64,000 nucleotides of DNA, taken from Anaeromassilibacillus sp. An172. Its GTDB lineage: Bacteria > Bacillota > Clostridia > Oscillospirales > Acutalibacteraceae. Below the pieces are notes generated by a model that saw nothing but the letters and a program-made list of their open reading frames with translations, searched no databases and was not told where the DNA came from. The stretch spans positions 18,629-82,628 of the forward strand of contig NZ_NFKS01000010.1 of NCBI RefSeq assembly GCF_002160515.1. The letters run 5' to 3'. The first letter of the stretch is position 1. Each line of letters starts with the position of its first letter. The position numbers and the translations under genes were made by a program. Positions 36,557 through 45,879 of the stretch are shown piece after piece.

Positions 36557-37966
36557 TCAGTTAAAAAAGCAGTAAAATGCTCTGTATGCCATGTAAACGT
36601 CGGTTTTTGAAACAATCTCAAAAGGCGCATGCATGGAGAGTACCGGAACGCCCAAGTCGATTACATCCACGTTCATATTGGCAACGTACTTTGCGATTGT
36701 ACCGCCGCCGCCCATGTCAACCTTTCCAAGCTCGCCGGTCTGCCAGCTTACATTGTTTTTCTCAAGCATTGAGCGGATCTCGCCCATGTATTCGGCAGAG
36801 GCGTCGGATGTGTCGTACTTTCCGCCGTGTCCCATGTATTTTGAGATAACCACGCCTTTATTGAGATAGGAGCAGTTCTGGGTTTCGTAAACGGAAGCGT
36901 ATGTTGGGTCAAATGCGGCGTTTACGTCTGCTGAAAGGCACTTGCTCTTTGAAAGAACTCTGTAGCCCTCTTCACCCTCGGCTTTTGCAAGATCGTAAAT
37001 AAAGTAACGGAGGAAATCGCTCTGCATACCTGTGTTGCCGTCACTGCCTGTTTCTTCCTTGTCGGCAAGCATGGTGATAACTGTGTTTTCAGGCATTTCT
37101 GTTTCCAGAATAGCTGTAAGAGCCGGATAAGCGCATACACGGTCGTCGTGGCCGTAGCCGCCTATCATGCTTTCGTCAAAGCCCACATCCCTTGTTTTAA
37201 GTGCCGGAACAAAGCTCAGTTCAGCAGAGAGGAAATCCTCCTCGGTGATACCGTATTTCTTGTTGAGGATGCTCATAATGTTCAGTTTTACAAGGTCGCT
37301 TTCGCCGTTGTTGTCATATGGGCGGGAACCTGCAAGGATATTCAGTTCCTCACCTGTGAACACCTTAGCCATAGGCTTCTGAACCTGTTCCTTTGCAAGG
37401 TGGGGAAGAAGGTCTGTAATGCAGAAGCATGGCTCGTCGTCCTTTTCTCCCAGGTTGATTTCAATCTTTGTTCCGTCTGTTTTAATAACAACACCGTGAA
37501 GTGAGAGAGGAAGAGCAGTCCACTGATATTTTTTAAGTCCGCCGTAATAATGGGTCTTAAACATTGCAAGGCCGCTTGCTTCGTACATTGGATTTGGCTT
37601 TAAATCTATTCTCGGTGAGTCTATGTGAGCAATAGCCAATCTCACGCCGTCTTTAACGCCCTTTTTGCCGATAACAGCAAGAGCCAGAGCCTTGTGGCGG
37701 TTTACATAGTATATTCTGTCGCCTGCCTTATACTTTTTATCCTGCTCAAAAGGAACAAATCCGGCTTTCTCAGCCAGCTTTACGGCGGTTTTTACCGCTT
37801 CACGTTCTGTCTTTGAGTGGTCGATAAACTTTTTGTAGTCCTCGCAGTATTTGTCAGCTTTTTTGATTTCGCTTTCTTTCATAGAAGCAATACCCTTGTC
37901 GGTTCTGGTAAAAAGCTGTTCCTTTAATTCCTTAATCTCTGATTTTTCTTCTTTTTTCTTAGACAT
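36557..37966 (-). CDS. M18 family aminopeptidase
   Basis: Zinc aminopeptidase, cytosolic, probably removing N-terminal residues from peptides. The 469 residues show the M18 ligands and pattern: RLAIAHIDSPRIDLKPNP, HYYGGLKKYQW, DKEETGSDGN, DVNAAFDPTYASV, KYMGHGGKYDTSDASAEY and the final VPVLSMHAPFEIVSK. The N-terminal ~45 residues are charged and coiled-coil-like. Last gene of a minus-strand run beginning at hflX; it follows slt by 23 bp. Confidence 0.93.
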   Translation of the reverse strand: MSKKKEEKSEIKELKEQLFTRTDKGIASMKESEIKKADKYCEDYKKFIDHSKTEREAVKTAVKLAEKAGFVPFEQDKKYKAGDRIYYVNRHKALALAVIGKKGVKDGVRLAIAHIDSPRIDLKPNPMYEASGLAMFKTHYYGGLKKYQWTALPLSLHGVVIKTDGTKIEINLGEKDDEPCFCITDLLPHLAKEQVQKPMAKVFTGEELNILAGSRPYDNNGESDLVKLNIMSILNKKYGITEEDFLSAELSFVPALKTRDVGFDESMIGGYGHDDRVCAYPALTAILETEMPENTVITMLADKEETGSDGNTGMQSDFLRYFIYDLAKAEGEEGYRVLSKSKCLSADVNAAFDPTYASVYETQNCSYLNKGVVISKYMGHGGKYDTSDASAEYMGEIRSMLEKNNVSWQTGELGKVDMGGGGTIAKYVANMNVDVIDLGVPVLSMHAPFEIVSKTDVYMAYRAFYCFFN

Positions 37967-37989
37967 ATATTACACCCCTTAAGGTAAAT

Positions 37990-38676
37990 TTACTTTGTTT
38001 CATCTGTGGAGAAATAAAGCTTTGAATACATTTCATAGGCTGTTTCCACTTTTTCTATATACGCCGTTGTCTGAGCGTAAGGTGTGGTTTTAAGATTTAC
38101 TCCGTCGTCGCTGTACTCAGGATTTTCAAGCCATTCGCTTACCACAAATCCTGCATTGTAGGCGGCGGCAACTGCGCTTCTGCTGTCGTACATGTCTACA
38201 AGGTAATCCAAGAACATTACCCCGTATTTTATGTTGGTTTCAGGGTCGTAAAGGGCAGAGGAGTCCAAAACCTCATCTGCGCCGGAGTAAGTTTGAAGCC
38301 ATGTGAATGTATCGGGCATAATCTGCATAAGACCTATTGCGCCTACGGCAGATTCTGCATTTGGGTCAAAATGGCTTTCTGTATTTATTATAGAGTATAT
38401 GAGAACCTTATCCACATTATATTCTTCGCTGTATTTATCCACGTATTCAGTATATTGAAGCTGGTACTGACTTTCAAAAAGTCTTTCCCTTACTTCTGAC
38501 ACAAGGTTTACAACCAGCAGTCCTGCGCAGACAATCAAAACAGCCAGCGCACCCGCAATAATAAGGCGTTTCTTGCCCTTGTTTTTTGCGTGTTTTTTGT
38601 GACCGTGGGAATTTCCGTTTTTAACGGAGTCGCTATTATCTTCAACTCTGTATCTGTGCTGTCGCTGTTGGCTCAT
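37990..38676 (-). CDS. membrane-anchored lytic transglycosylase (SLT domain)
   Basis: Peptidoglycan-cutting enzyme. The 228 residues have a charged N-terminal tail (residues 1-35), one membrane span (LIIAGALAVLIVCAGLLVV), then the SLT domain with catalytic Glu in IINTESHFDP and motifs AVGAIGLMQIMPDTF, NIKYGVMFLDYL and AVAAAYNAG. The enzyme part lies outside the membrane. Two bases from coaE, so in one operon with it. Confidence 0.93.
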   Translation of the reverse strand: MSQQRQHRYRVEDNSDSVKNGNSHGHKKHAKNKGKKRLIIAGALAVLIVCAGLLVVNLVSEVRERLFESQYQLQYTEYVDKYSEEYNVDKVLIYSIINTESHFDPNAESAVGAIGLMQIMPDTFTWLQTYSGADEVLDSSALYDPETNIKYGVMFLDYLVDMYDSRSAVAAAYNAGFVVSEWLENPEYSDDGVNLKTTPYAQTTAYIEKVETAYEMYSKLYFSTDETK

Positions 38677-38677
38677 A

Positions 38678-39292
38678 TTATTCCCCCTTTTTCAAATCGT
38701 TCTGTAAATTAAAGGCGGTTTGTTTTATATCCTCCTGAGAACCGTTGTTTTCTATAACGGTGTCAGAATTTTCTATGTAAAAAGCCTCTTCGTGCTGGGC
38801 TTTTATTCTCAGCAAAGCATTTTCACGGCTAAGACTATCCCTTTTCATTATTCTTTCAAGCCTTATATTCTCTTTTGCTAAAACAGTTATAACATGGTCG
38901 CACAAAAGGTGGGAGCCGCTTTCAATAAGCTGAGGAGCGTCGTATAAAATATTTTTTATGCCCTGTGAAACAAGGTGTTCGATATTTTTAAGCACAAGCT
39001 GTAAAATATAGGGATGAGTCAGGGCGTTTAGTGTGTCTGTGTTTTCCCTTGAGGAAAAGGCTCTTTTAGCAAGCAGAGGTCTGTCTAAACTTCCGTCCTC
39101 TTTTATTATATCATTTCCAAAGGCGGCGCAAAGTCCGTAAAGAGCGGGACTGTTTTGTGCTAAAGCCTCTCTTGCCAGCTTGTCGGCGTCAATTACCGCC
39201 CAGCCTTTTTCTTTGAAAACAGAGGACACAACACCTTTTCCGGCTCCGGTTTGTCCGGTAAGCCCTACAAGATTATATTTTCTCAAGGTCAA
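38678..39292 (-). CDS. coaE: dephospho-CoA kinase
   Basis: Last step of coenzyme A synthesis. The 204 residues have the P-loop GLTGQTGAGKGVVS (residues ~10-23), VIDADKLAREAL, LTHPYI, LIESG and ERIMKRDSLS. It overlaps the tsaC gene by 20 bases. Start chosen at 39292 after GAGGTGATT. Confidence 0.94.
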   Translation of the reverse strand: MTLRKYNLVGLTGQTGAGKGVVSSVFKEKGWAVIDADKLAREALAQNSPALYGLCAAFGNDIIKEDGSLDRPLLAKRAFSSRENTDTLNALTHPYILQLVLKNIEHLVSQGIKNILYDAPQLIESGSHLLCDHVITVLAKENIRLERIMKRDSLSRENALLRIKAQHEEAFYIENSDTVIENNGSQEDIKQTAFNLQNDLKKGE

Positions 39293-40331
39293 TCACCTCA
39301 AAACCTGCGGCTCTGATAAGTCTGTTGTAAACTGCAAGACCTATTCCCTGAATAGAGGGACATCTTGCAAAGACTTTCTTTATGCTTTCGTCGTTGTCGA
39401 TTTCCCTAAGCTCGTCAAAAAGTCTGTGAGCCTGACTTTCCTGGTCTTTTTCTTTTCCCATGGAAAGGGTTTTGCATTTCAAATCCTTTATGTCCTCTTC
39501 CCAGCAGAGAGCGGCTGTGTTTTCGTCATCATGGCTGTTTACATAGTCAATGTATGCTTTTGAAGAGCCTTTGATTATAACAACCTCAGCTTTCGGAGCA
39601 TAGTGCTTGTACTTCATACCCGGGCTTGCGGCTTTTACGCCGTCTTTCAGTTTGTGCAAAACTGCGTCGTCCATTTCAACCTCGCCCAAAGCTTCTCGAA
39701 GCTGCTCTAAGGTAACTCCGCCCGGTCTTAAAAGCCTCGGCTTTTCTCCGGCAAGGGTTATTACTGTGCTTTCCACGCCCACACTGCACTCTCCGCCGTC
39801 AATAATGGCTTCAATTCTGCCTTTCATGTCGTTCATAACATGCTGGGCGGTGGTGGGGCTGGGGCTTCCGGAAAGATTTGCCGATGGTGCGGCTATGGGA
39901 GTTCCTGCCGCTCTTATGAGTGCGGCGGCTGATTTGTGAGAGGGTATTCTCACAGCCACAGTGTCAAGACCTGCGCTGACCTCATCGGGGATAATATCCG
40001 ACTTTTCCATAATAATTGTGAGAGGGCCGGGCCAGTATTTATCGGCTAAAATTTTTGCCCCTTGGGGTATCTTTTTTACAAGATTGTATTTTTCTATATC
40101 CTCAAAAGCTGCCACATGGACAATCAGAGGATTGTCGCCGGGTCTGCCCTTTGCTTTAAAAATTTTGGATACAGCCTTTCCGTTTAAAGCGTCGGCGGCA
40201 AGACCGTATACGGTTTCCGTGGGCATACCCACAAGACCGCCATTGCGGATTATCTCTGCCGCTTTTTCTATATCCTCCGGTGAGGAAGAAAGCATAACGG
40301 TATTTAAAGGCTCATTGCTTATTGTCTGCAT
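39273..40331 (-). CDS. tsaC: threonylcarbamoyl-AMP synthase (TsaC/Sua5 family, long form)
   Basis: Makes the threonylcarbamoyl-AMP used for t6A37 of ANN-decoding tRNAs. The 352 residues consist of a YrdC domain (residues ~10-200: GGLVGMPTETVYGLAADAL, KGRPGDNPLIVHV, YWPGPLTI, AAPSANLSG) and a C-terminal Sua5-type domain (SPGMKYKHYAPKAEVVI). It sits next to prfA as in many Firmicutes; prmC, often between them, is not present here. Confidence 0.94.
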   Translation of the reverse strand: MQTISNEPLNTVMLSSSPEDIEKAAEIIRNGGLVGMPTETVYGLAADALNGKAVSKIFKAKGRPGDNPLIVHVAAFEDIEKYNLVKKIPQGAKILADKYWPGPLTIIMEKSDIIPDEVSAGLDTVAVRIPSHKSAAALIRAAGTPIAAPSANLSGSPSPTTAQHVMNDMKGRIEAIIDGGECSVGVESTVITLAGEKPRLLRPGGVTLEQLREALGEVEMDDAVLHKLKDGVKAASPGMKYKHYAPKAEVVIIKGSSKAYIDYVNSHDDENTAALCWEEDIKDLKCKTLSMGKEKDQESQAHRLFDELREIDNDESIKKVFARCPSIQGIGLAVYNRLIRAAGFEVIDLEKI

Positions 40332-40411
40332 TTAAAAATTACACCTGTTTCTCATTATTATAATGTGTTTATGTGAAAGTGAAATGTTCGATTAGTAGAA
40401 ATTTATAAAAT

Positions 40412-41494
40412 CTAATTGTTTTCCTCCATGGACTGCTGAAGCTGTTTTGCTCTGTGAGCGGCTATAAGTGCGTCCACAATTTCCTCAATATTGCCGTTTA
40501 AAATGTCGTCGATTTTATATAGTGTAAGACCTATTCTGTGGTCGGTTACACGTCCCTGAGGATAGTTGTAGGTTCTTATTCGCTCGCTTCTGTCACCGGT
40601 TCCAACCTGCTGTTTTCTTTCTGCGGCGATAGAGTCCTCCTGCTCCTCACGCTTTGCCTGCAAAAGACGGCTTTTAAGAACCTTCATGGCCTTGTCCTTG
40701 TTTTTGTACTGGCTTCGCTCGTCCTGACATTCGACCACAACTCCTGTGGGAATGTGGGTGATTCTTATGGCACTTTCGGTTTTGTTTATGTGCTGACCGC
40801 CTGCGCCGCTGCTTCGGAAGGTATCAATCTGCAAGTCGGCAGGATTTATCTCAAGCTCAACGTCCTCAGCCTCAGGGAGAACCGCAACCGTAACCGTTGA
40901 AGTGTGTATACGTCCCTGACTTTCGGTTTCCGGAACTCTCTGAACACGGTGAACGCCGCTTTCAAATTTAAGCTTTGAATATGCGCCCTCGCCGTTTATC
41001 ATAAAGGAAATTTCCTTAAAACCCCCAAGCTCTGTTTCGTTGGCGTTTATTATCTCGGTTTTATATCCCTGCTTTTCCGCAAACATGCTGTACATACGGT
41101 ACAAAACTCCGCAAAAGAGAGCTGCTTCCTCGCCGCCGGCTCCGCCTCTGATTTCCATAATAACATTGCGGCTGTCGTTGGGGTCCTTGGGAAGCAAAAG
41201 AATTTTAAGCTCTTCCGTAATTTCCGGAAGCTTTTCCTTGCAGTCGTCTATTTCAGCCATAGCCATTTCACGGAAATCTTTATCAGAGGAGCTGTCCTCT
41301 ATAATTTCACGGGCTTCATCCATTGCTTTTAAAATTTCCTTGTACTCACGGTATTTTAAAACAATGGCTTCAATAGACTTGACCTCTTTCATGACCTTTG
41401 AATATTCGTTGGGGTCTGCCGCAACAGAGGGGTCGTAAAGACGGTTGTTAAGCTCGTCGTATCTTTTGCTGAAAATCTCGATTTTTTCAAACAT
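40412..41494 (-). CDS. prfA: peptide chain release factor 1
   Basis: Reads UAA and UAG stop codons. The 360 residues contain the GGQ catalytic motif ([18 protein letters not shown], ~ residues 233-250), [12 protein letters not shown] and the [14 protein letters not shown] segment. The PxT-type stop-reading site lies in [24 protein letters not shown]. Full length. Between tsaC and the DUF951 gene. Confidence 0.97.
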   Translation of the reverse strand: MFEKIEIFSKRYDELNNRLYDPSVAADPNEYSKVMKEVKSIEAIVLKYREYKEILKAMDEAREIIEDSSSDKDFREMAMAEIDDCKEKLPEITEELKILLLPKDPNDSRNVIMEIRGGAGGEEAALFCGVLYRMYSMFAEKQGYKTEIINANETELGGFKEISFMINGEGAYSKLKFESGVHRVQRVPETESQGRIHTSTVTVAVLPEAEDVELEINPADLQIDTFRSSGAGGQHINKTESAIRITHIPTGVVVECQDERSQYKNKDKAMKVLKSRLLQAKREEQEDSIAAERKQQVGTGDRSERIRTYNYPQGRVTDHRIGLTLYKIDDILNGNIEEIVDALIAAHRAKQLQQSMEENN

Positions 41495-41555
41495 TTATTT
41501 CAAATCCTTTCTATTACCTGAAGTTTAAAGTTAAATTCGGGACAATAGGGGACTG

Positions 41556-41735
41556 CTAATCTCTTTGAATTTTTTTAATATTTTTTTCGATTTTATTTCT
41601 CGGAACCATTACTTCATGTCCGCATTTGGTACAGCGGATTTTAAAGTCCATGCCCACACGGAGCACCAAAAACTCCTTACCTCCGCAGGGGTGGGACTTT
41701 TTCATTTCAAGTCTGTCGCCAACCTTTACATCCAT
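41556..41735 (-). CDS. DUF951 family small zinc-ribbon-like protein
   Basis: 59 residues from ATG 41735, preceded by GGGAGGC on the minus strand. It reads MDVKVGDRLEMKKSHPCGG, then FKIRCTKCGHEVMVPRNKIE. The Cys in SHPCGG with CTKC look like zinc ligands. DUF951 proteins of this length are common in Firmicutes; function unknown. Between hflX and prfA on the minus strand. Confidence 0.92.
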   Translation of the reverse strand: MDVKVGDRLEMKKSHPCGGKEFLVLRVGMDFKIRCTKCGHEVMVPRNKIEKNIKKIQRD

Positions 41736-41819
41736 ATTATGCCTCCCTGTTTTGATTTACGCTATCATATTATTATACCACATTTTTGTAACCTGTACAA
41801 CGAATAAAGTCGGATACAA

Positions 41820-43070
41820 TTATTCTGTGATGTAATCCCTTATGCGTCCGTATAGAATTTCGTCCACAACCGCTTCAACCTCTATGCCCTCGGCTGTGTA
41901 TTCCTCGGAGATAAGAGTTCCCGACTTGCGTATTTCAGCGGAAATTCCCGCCATGGAGAAAGGAAGAAGAAGCTTTACCCTTTTCATTCTTACAGGAAGA
42001 TTGTCTTCAATAGCCTGTAAAAGCTTGTCTATTCCTTTTCCGGTTTTTGCGGAAATTCTCACGGAATTGCCGATTGATACAATATCGTTTTCTGCGGAAA
42101 GCAGGTCGCATTTGTTGAGCACAGGAATTACAGGTCTGTCTTTACAGCCAAGGCTTGCCAGCAAATCCTCGGTAACCTCAAGGTGAAGCTTTGCTTCATC
42201 GTTGCTTACGTCGCATACGTTTAATATTATGTCGGCGTTTGCAGCTTCTTCCAAGGTTGATTTAAAGGCTTCAACCAGATGGTGGGGCAGACGGCGGACA
42301 AAACCTACCGTGTCTATAAGCATAACGGTGATTCCTGACGGAAGTTTTAATGCCCTTGAGGTTGGGTCAAGGGTAGCAAAAAGCTTGTCCTCAGCCAAAA
42401 CTCCAGCCTGTGTCAGATAATTCATGAGTGTTGACTTTCCGGCGTTTGTATAGCCTACGATTGCAACTGTTATGACATTGTCCTTTTCACGGCGTTTTCT
42501 AAGTCTTTCACGGTGTTCTTCAACCTCTTTAAGCTGTTCCTTTAAGGTTTCTATTTTTCTTCTTATGTGTCGGCGGTCGGTTTCAAGCTTTGTTTCACCT
42601 GGGCCTCTTGTGCCTATTCCGCCGCCCAAACGTGACATCTGAACGCCCTTACCTGTAAGTCTTGGAAGCATGTATTTAAGCTGGGCAAGCTCTACCTGTA
42701 ATTTGCCCTCCTTTGACCTTGCTCTTAAAGCGAAAACGTCAAGGATAAGCATTGTTCGGTCAATAACTCTAACGTCGGTGGCCTCTTCAATGTTTCTTAT
42801 CTGTGTAGGTGAAAGCTCACAGTCAAAAATAAGCAAATCTATCTCATGAATGTCACAGTATTCCTTTATTTCCTCAAGCTTTCCGGAACCCACATAGGTG
42901 GCGGTTTCCGGTCTTTCCAGCTTTTGTGTTATGCTTGCAACAGGCTCTGCGCCTGCGCTTTCCGTAAGCTCGAAAAGCTCTTCAAGAGATGACAAAGCGT
43001 CATATTCTCCTGTATCAACGCTTACAAGCAAAGCTCTTGTTACTTTTTCCTCGTTGTTCTGTATTTCCAT
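41820..43070 (-). CDS. hflX: ribosome-associated GTPase HflX
   Basis: GTPase that binds and can split stalled 70S ribosomes. The 416 residues have the N-terminal HflX domain (residues ~15-190) with LSPTQIRNIEEATDVRVIDR and the linker SRLGGGIGTRGPGETKLETD, then the G domain with GYTNAGKSTLMNYL (G1), DPTSRAL (G2), LIDTVGFVRRLPHHLVEAF (G3) and LNKCDLL (G4). CGGAGGTATTT ribosome site. Divergent from nadB. Confidence 0.95.
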   Translation of the reverse strand: MEIQNNEEKVTRALLVSVDTGEYDALSSLEELFELTESAGAEPVASITQKLERPETATYVGSGKLEEIKEYCDIHEIDLLIFDCELSPTQIRNIEEATDVRVIDRTMLILDVFALRARSKEGKLQVELAQLKYMLPRLTGKGVQMSRLGGGIGTRGPGETKLETDRRHIRRKIETLKEQLKEVEEHRERLRKRREKDNVITVAIVGYTNAGKSTLMNYLTQAGVLAEDKLFATLDPTSRALKLPSGITVMLIDTVGFVRRLPHHLVEAFKSTLEEAANADIILNVCDVSNDEAKLHLEVTEDLLASLGCKDRPVIPVLNKCDLLSAENDIVSIGNSVRISAKTGKGIDKLLQAIEDNLPVRMKRVKLLLPFSMAGISAEIRKSGTLISEEYTAEGIEVEAVVDEILYGRIRDYITE

Positions 43071-43237
43071 AAATACCTCCGGTTTGTAAACTGAAAGTTC
43101 GTTTTTAACATAGATTTTATCAAATTGTCTTATTTATTACAAAAAAATTGAAAACACTATTTTAAATCAAAACTAATTGTAGTATAATATATTCAAATAA
43201 TTTTGTAAACCAACATTTAATAACAGGGGTAAGGAAA

Positions 43238-44707
43238 ATGGATAAACAATATGATGTGGTAATTGTCGGCACAGGCGTTGCAGGACTTTACGGAGCCCTT
43301 CAATATTCGGAAGATGTTAAGGTTTTGCTTCTTTCAAAAAAGGAACTTACCTTGTCCAATTCATCATTGGCACAGGGCGGAGTTGCCGCAGTTTTGGATA
43401 CAAGTCATGACAACTACAAACTGCATATTGCCGATACTCTTATTGCAGGAAAATATAAAAATAATTTGTCCGCTGTTGAAAAGCTTGTAACAGAAGGCCC
43501 TTCCGATGTTTTAAACCTCAAGGATATGGGTGTTGATTTCGACAGAAACAAAAGCGGCGAGCTTATGGCAACCTTAGAGGGCGGCCATTCAAGAAATCGA
43601 ATTGTTCATCACAAGGACTCAACAGGCAAGGAAATAGTTGACACACTTTTAAGACTTGTGGCTCAAAAGAAAAATGTAACAATACTTGACAATGCTCTTG
43701 TATACGACGTTGACAAGGTTGAAAACGGATTTTACATAAGCTTTTTGAGAAACGGAGAAAACATCTGTGTTTCTTCAAACTTCTGCGTTTTGGCAACAGG
43801 CGGCATAGGCAGAGTTTACAAGTACACAACCAACTCCGCAATAGCCACAGGCGATGGTATAGCTTTTGCCCACTTGCTGGGAGCTACAATAAGCCATCTT
43901 TCCCGTGTGCAGTTCCATCCTACAGCTTTCGCTTCCGAAAACAACAGAGAGCGTTTTCTCATAAGCGAAGCGGTAAGAGGAGAGGGCGCATATCTTCTCA
44001 ACTGCAACGGCGAGCGTTTTGTTGAACGCTATGACCCAAGGGGAGAGCTTGCACCTCGTGACGTTGTTTCCCACGCAATTATGGAGGAGGAAAAACGCAC
44101 AGGCAGTGAGAAGTTCTACCTTGATATAACATATAAAGACCCTGAATTTTTGAAAAACAGATTCCCGATGATATATTCAAGATGTCTGGAAGAGGGCGTG
44201 GATATTACAAAGGACTGGATTCCTGTATTCCCATGCCAGCACTATCTTATGGGCGGAATTAAAGTTGATTTGGATGCCGCCACAACTGTAGAGGGACTTT
44301 ACGCTGTGGGCGAGTGCTCCAACACAGGAGTTCACGGAGCAAACAGACTTGCCAGCAACTCACTGCTTGAGGCTCTTGTATTCTCAAGAAGAGCGGCTGA
44401 GGATATCATGCGTCACCTTTCAGAGAGAGGCAGACAGGAAATCACAGCGGCGCCTCCTGTTCATGACATCCACGGCGAACCGCTGCCAAAGGGAATAAGA
44501 ACAGAAATCAGAGAGATAATGCAGGATACATATTTTGTAATTCCAAAGCTTGACAAGGTTGAGGAAAGCTACAAGAGAGTTGACGAGATAGTAAACAAGC
44601 TCATAACAACAAAATACGAGATAAATGCCGACTATGTAGAGGCAAGAAGCCTTGCAATAGTTGCAGGAATTATTTTAGGTGAAGTAAACGGAGGAATAAA
44701 CTTATGA
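43238..44707 (+). CDS. nadB: L-aspartate oxidase
   Basis: FAD enzyme making iminoaspartate for NAD synthesis. The 489 residues begin with the dinucleotide motif VVIVGTGVAGLYGAL, followed by NSSLAQGGVAAVLD, TLEGGHSRNRIVHHKD, LATGGIGRVYKYTTN, EAVRGEGAYLLN and GECSNTGVHGANRLASNSLL. A TATAAT at 43183-43188 is the likely -10; the -35 is weak. nadA, usually near, is not in the window. It overlaps nadC by 4 bases. Confidence 0.95.
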   Translation: MDKQYDVVIVGTGVAGLYGALQYSEDVKVLLLSKKELTLSNSSLAQGGVAAVLDTSHDNYKLHIADTLIAGKYKNNLSAVEKLVTEGPSDVLNLKDMGVDFDRNKSGELMATLEGGHSRNRIVHHKDSTGKEIVDTLLRLVAQKKNVTILDNALVYDVDKVENGFYISFLRNGENICVSSNFCVLATGGIGRVYKYTTNSAIATGDGIAFAHLLGATISHLSRVQFHPTAFASENNRERFLISEAVRGEGAYLLNCNGERFVERYDPRGELAPRDVVSHAIMEEEKRTGSEKFYLDITYKDPEFLKNRFPMIYSRCLEEGVDITKDWIPVFPCQHYLMGGIKVDLDAATTVEGLYAVGECSNTGVHGANRLASNSLLEALVFSRRAAEDIMRHLSERGRQEITAAPPVHDIHGEPLPKGIRTEIREIMQDTYFVIPKLDKVEESYKRVDEIVNKLITTKYEINADYVEARSLAIVAGIILGEVNGGINL

Positions 44708-45543
44708 TGTTAAACCAGATGTATGTGGACAACCTTATAAAGACAGCTCTTTTAGAGGATATAAACTACATAGACGTCACAACAGATTATCTTATAGATG
44801 AAGACCAGGAGGGCTGCGCACAGTTTCTTGCAAAGGCTGACGGTGTTCTCTGCGGACTTGACGTGGCTTTGAGAGTATTTGAGCTTTTACAGCCGGATTT
44901 CAAAGCGGAGGTTTTCAAGAAGGACGGAGACGTTCTCAAAAAGGGCGACATCATAGCCAAGGTTTACGGAAAAACAAGAACAATCCTCAAGGGCGAGCGT
45001 ACAGCTTTGAACCTTATTCAGCACATGAGCGGTATTGCAACAGCTACAAACGAAGCTGTAAAGCTTGTTGAGGGAACAAAGGCTTCCATTGTTGATACAA
45101 GAAAGACACTGCCGGGTATGCGTCCTTTGCAGAAATACGCAGTTACAGTTGGCGGCGGAAAGAACCATAGATATAACCTTTCCGATGCGGCAATGCTCAA
45201 GGATAACCACGTTGACGCAGGCGGCGGAATTACAAACGCTGTTAAAAAGCTTAAATCAAAGCTTGGCCACATGACAAAGGTTGAGCTTGAGGTTAGAACT
45301 CTTGATGAACTAAGAGAAGCTTTAAGCGTTGACGTTGACGTAATTATGCTTGACAATATGTCAAATGAGATGATGGCAGAAGCTGTTAAAATCACCGACG
45401 GCAAAGCAATCCTCGAAGCAAGCGGCGGCATAACAGCGGAAACACTGAGAGGCGTTGCAGAAACAGGCGTTGATATAATTTCAATAGGCGCATTGACACA
45501 CTCAGTAAAAGCCTTTGATATTTCTCTTAAAATATTGAAGTAA
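44704..45543 (+). CDS. nadC: nicotinate-nucleotide pyrophosphorylase (quinolinate phosphoribosyltransferase)
   Basis: Converts quinolinate and PRPP to nicotinate mononucleotide. The 279 residues show LLEDINYIDVTTDYL, LNLIQHMSGIATAT, DTRKTLPGMRPLQKYAV, GGKNHRYNLSDAAMLKDNH, VEVRTLDEL-like (VELEVRTLDEL) and SGGITAETL. Start ATG 44704 overlaps the nadB stop; a second ATG follows at once. Terminator 20 bp downstream. Confidence 0.96.
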   Translation: MMLNQMYVDNLIKTALLEDINYIDVTTDYLIDEDQEGCAQFLAKADGVLCGLDVALRVFELLQPDFKAEVFKKDGDVLKKGDIIAKVYGKTRTILKGERTALNLIQHMSGIATATNEAVKLVEGTKASIVDTRKTLPGMRPLQKYAVTVGGGKNHRYNLSDAAMLKDNHVDAGGGITNAVKKLKSKLGHMTKVELEVRTLDELREALSVDVDVIMLDNMSNEMMAEAVKITDGKAILEASGGITAETLRGVAETGVDIISIGALTHSVKAFDISLKILK

Positions 45544-45562
45544 TAAAAAATCGGATAAAAAT

Positions 45563-45606
45563 AAAATTCCGGCAATCACCATTATTTAAGGTGTGCCGGA
45601 ATTTTT
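45563..45606 (+). terminator. terminator of nadBC
   Basis: AAAATTCCGGCA (45563-45574) pairs with TGCCGGAATTTT (45594-45605), then TTG. Confidence 0.92.
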
Positions 45607-45652
45607 TGTGTTTTAATTTATAGGATATAATTCTGCAAAAGAAAATAAAGAA

Positions 45653-45688
45653 ACAGCCATGGTTTACTTCAAATATAACCATGGCTGT
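45653..45688. terminator. second hairpin after nadC
   Basis: ACAGCCATGGTT (45653-45664) pairs perfectly with AACCATGGCTGT (45677-45688). No strong T run; may serve as a back-up terminator or mRNA end. Confidence 0.5.
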
Positions 45689-45729
45689 AAAATTATAAAT
45701 ATTCAAAATCAAAGCCAACCGAGAGCGAG

Positions 45730-45878
45730 CCATTCCAAAGATTAAGAATAACGTTTCGCCCGACGTGTGCAGGTGTTAATTTCCGTTGCTAAGTTCATGC
45801 ACGTCGGAAATAAAAACGTCTCGCCCGCCTTGAAACGACGTTCATTTTCAAGTAAAAACTTTGCAAGGCGGATATAAA
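45730..45878 (-). repeat. structured dispersed repeat family B, units 3 and 4 in tandem
   Basis: On the minus strand unit 3 (45876-45817) has CCGCCTTG...CAAGGCGGGCGAGACG, immediately followed by unit 4 (45815-45751) with CCGACGTG...CACGTCGGGCGAAACG, then a tail CTTTGGAATGG (45740-45730), the same tail as at 6281. The unit 4 stem differs from the others at paired positions. It begins two bases after the glmS stop. Confidence 0.82.
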
Positions 45879-45879
45879 A

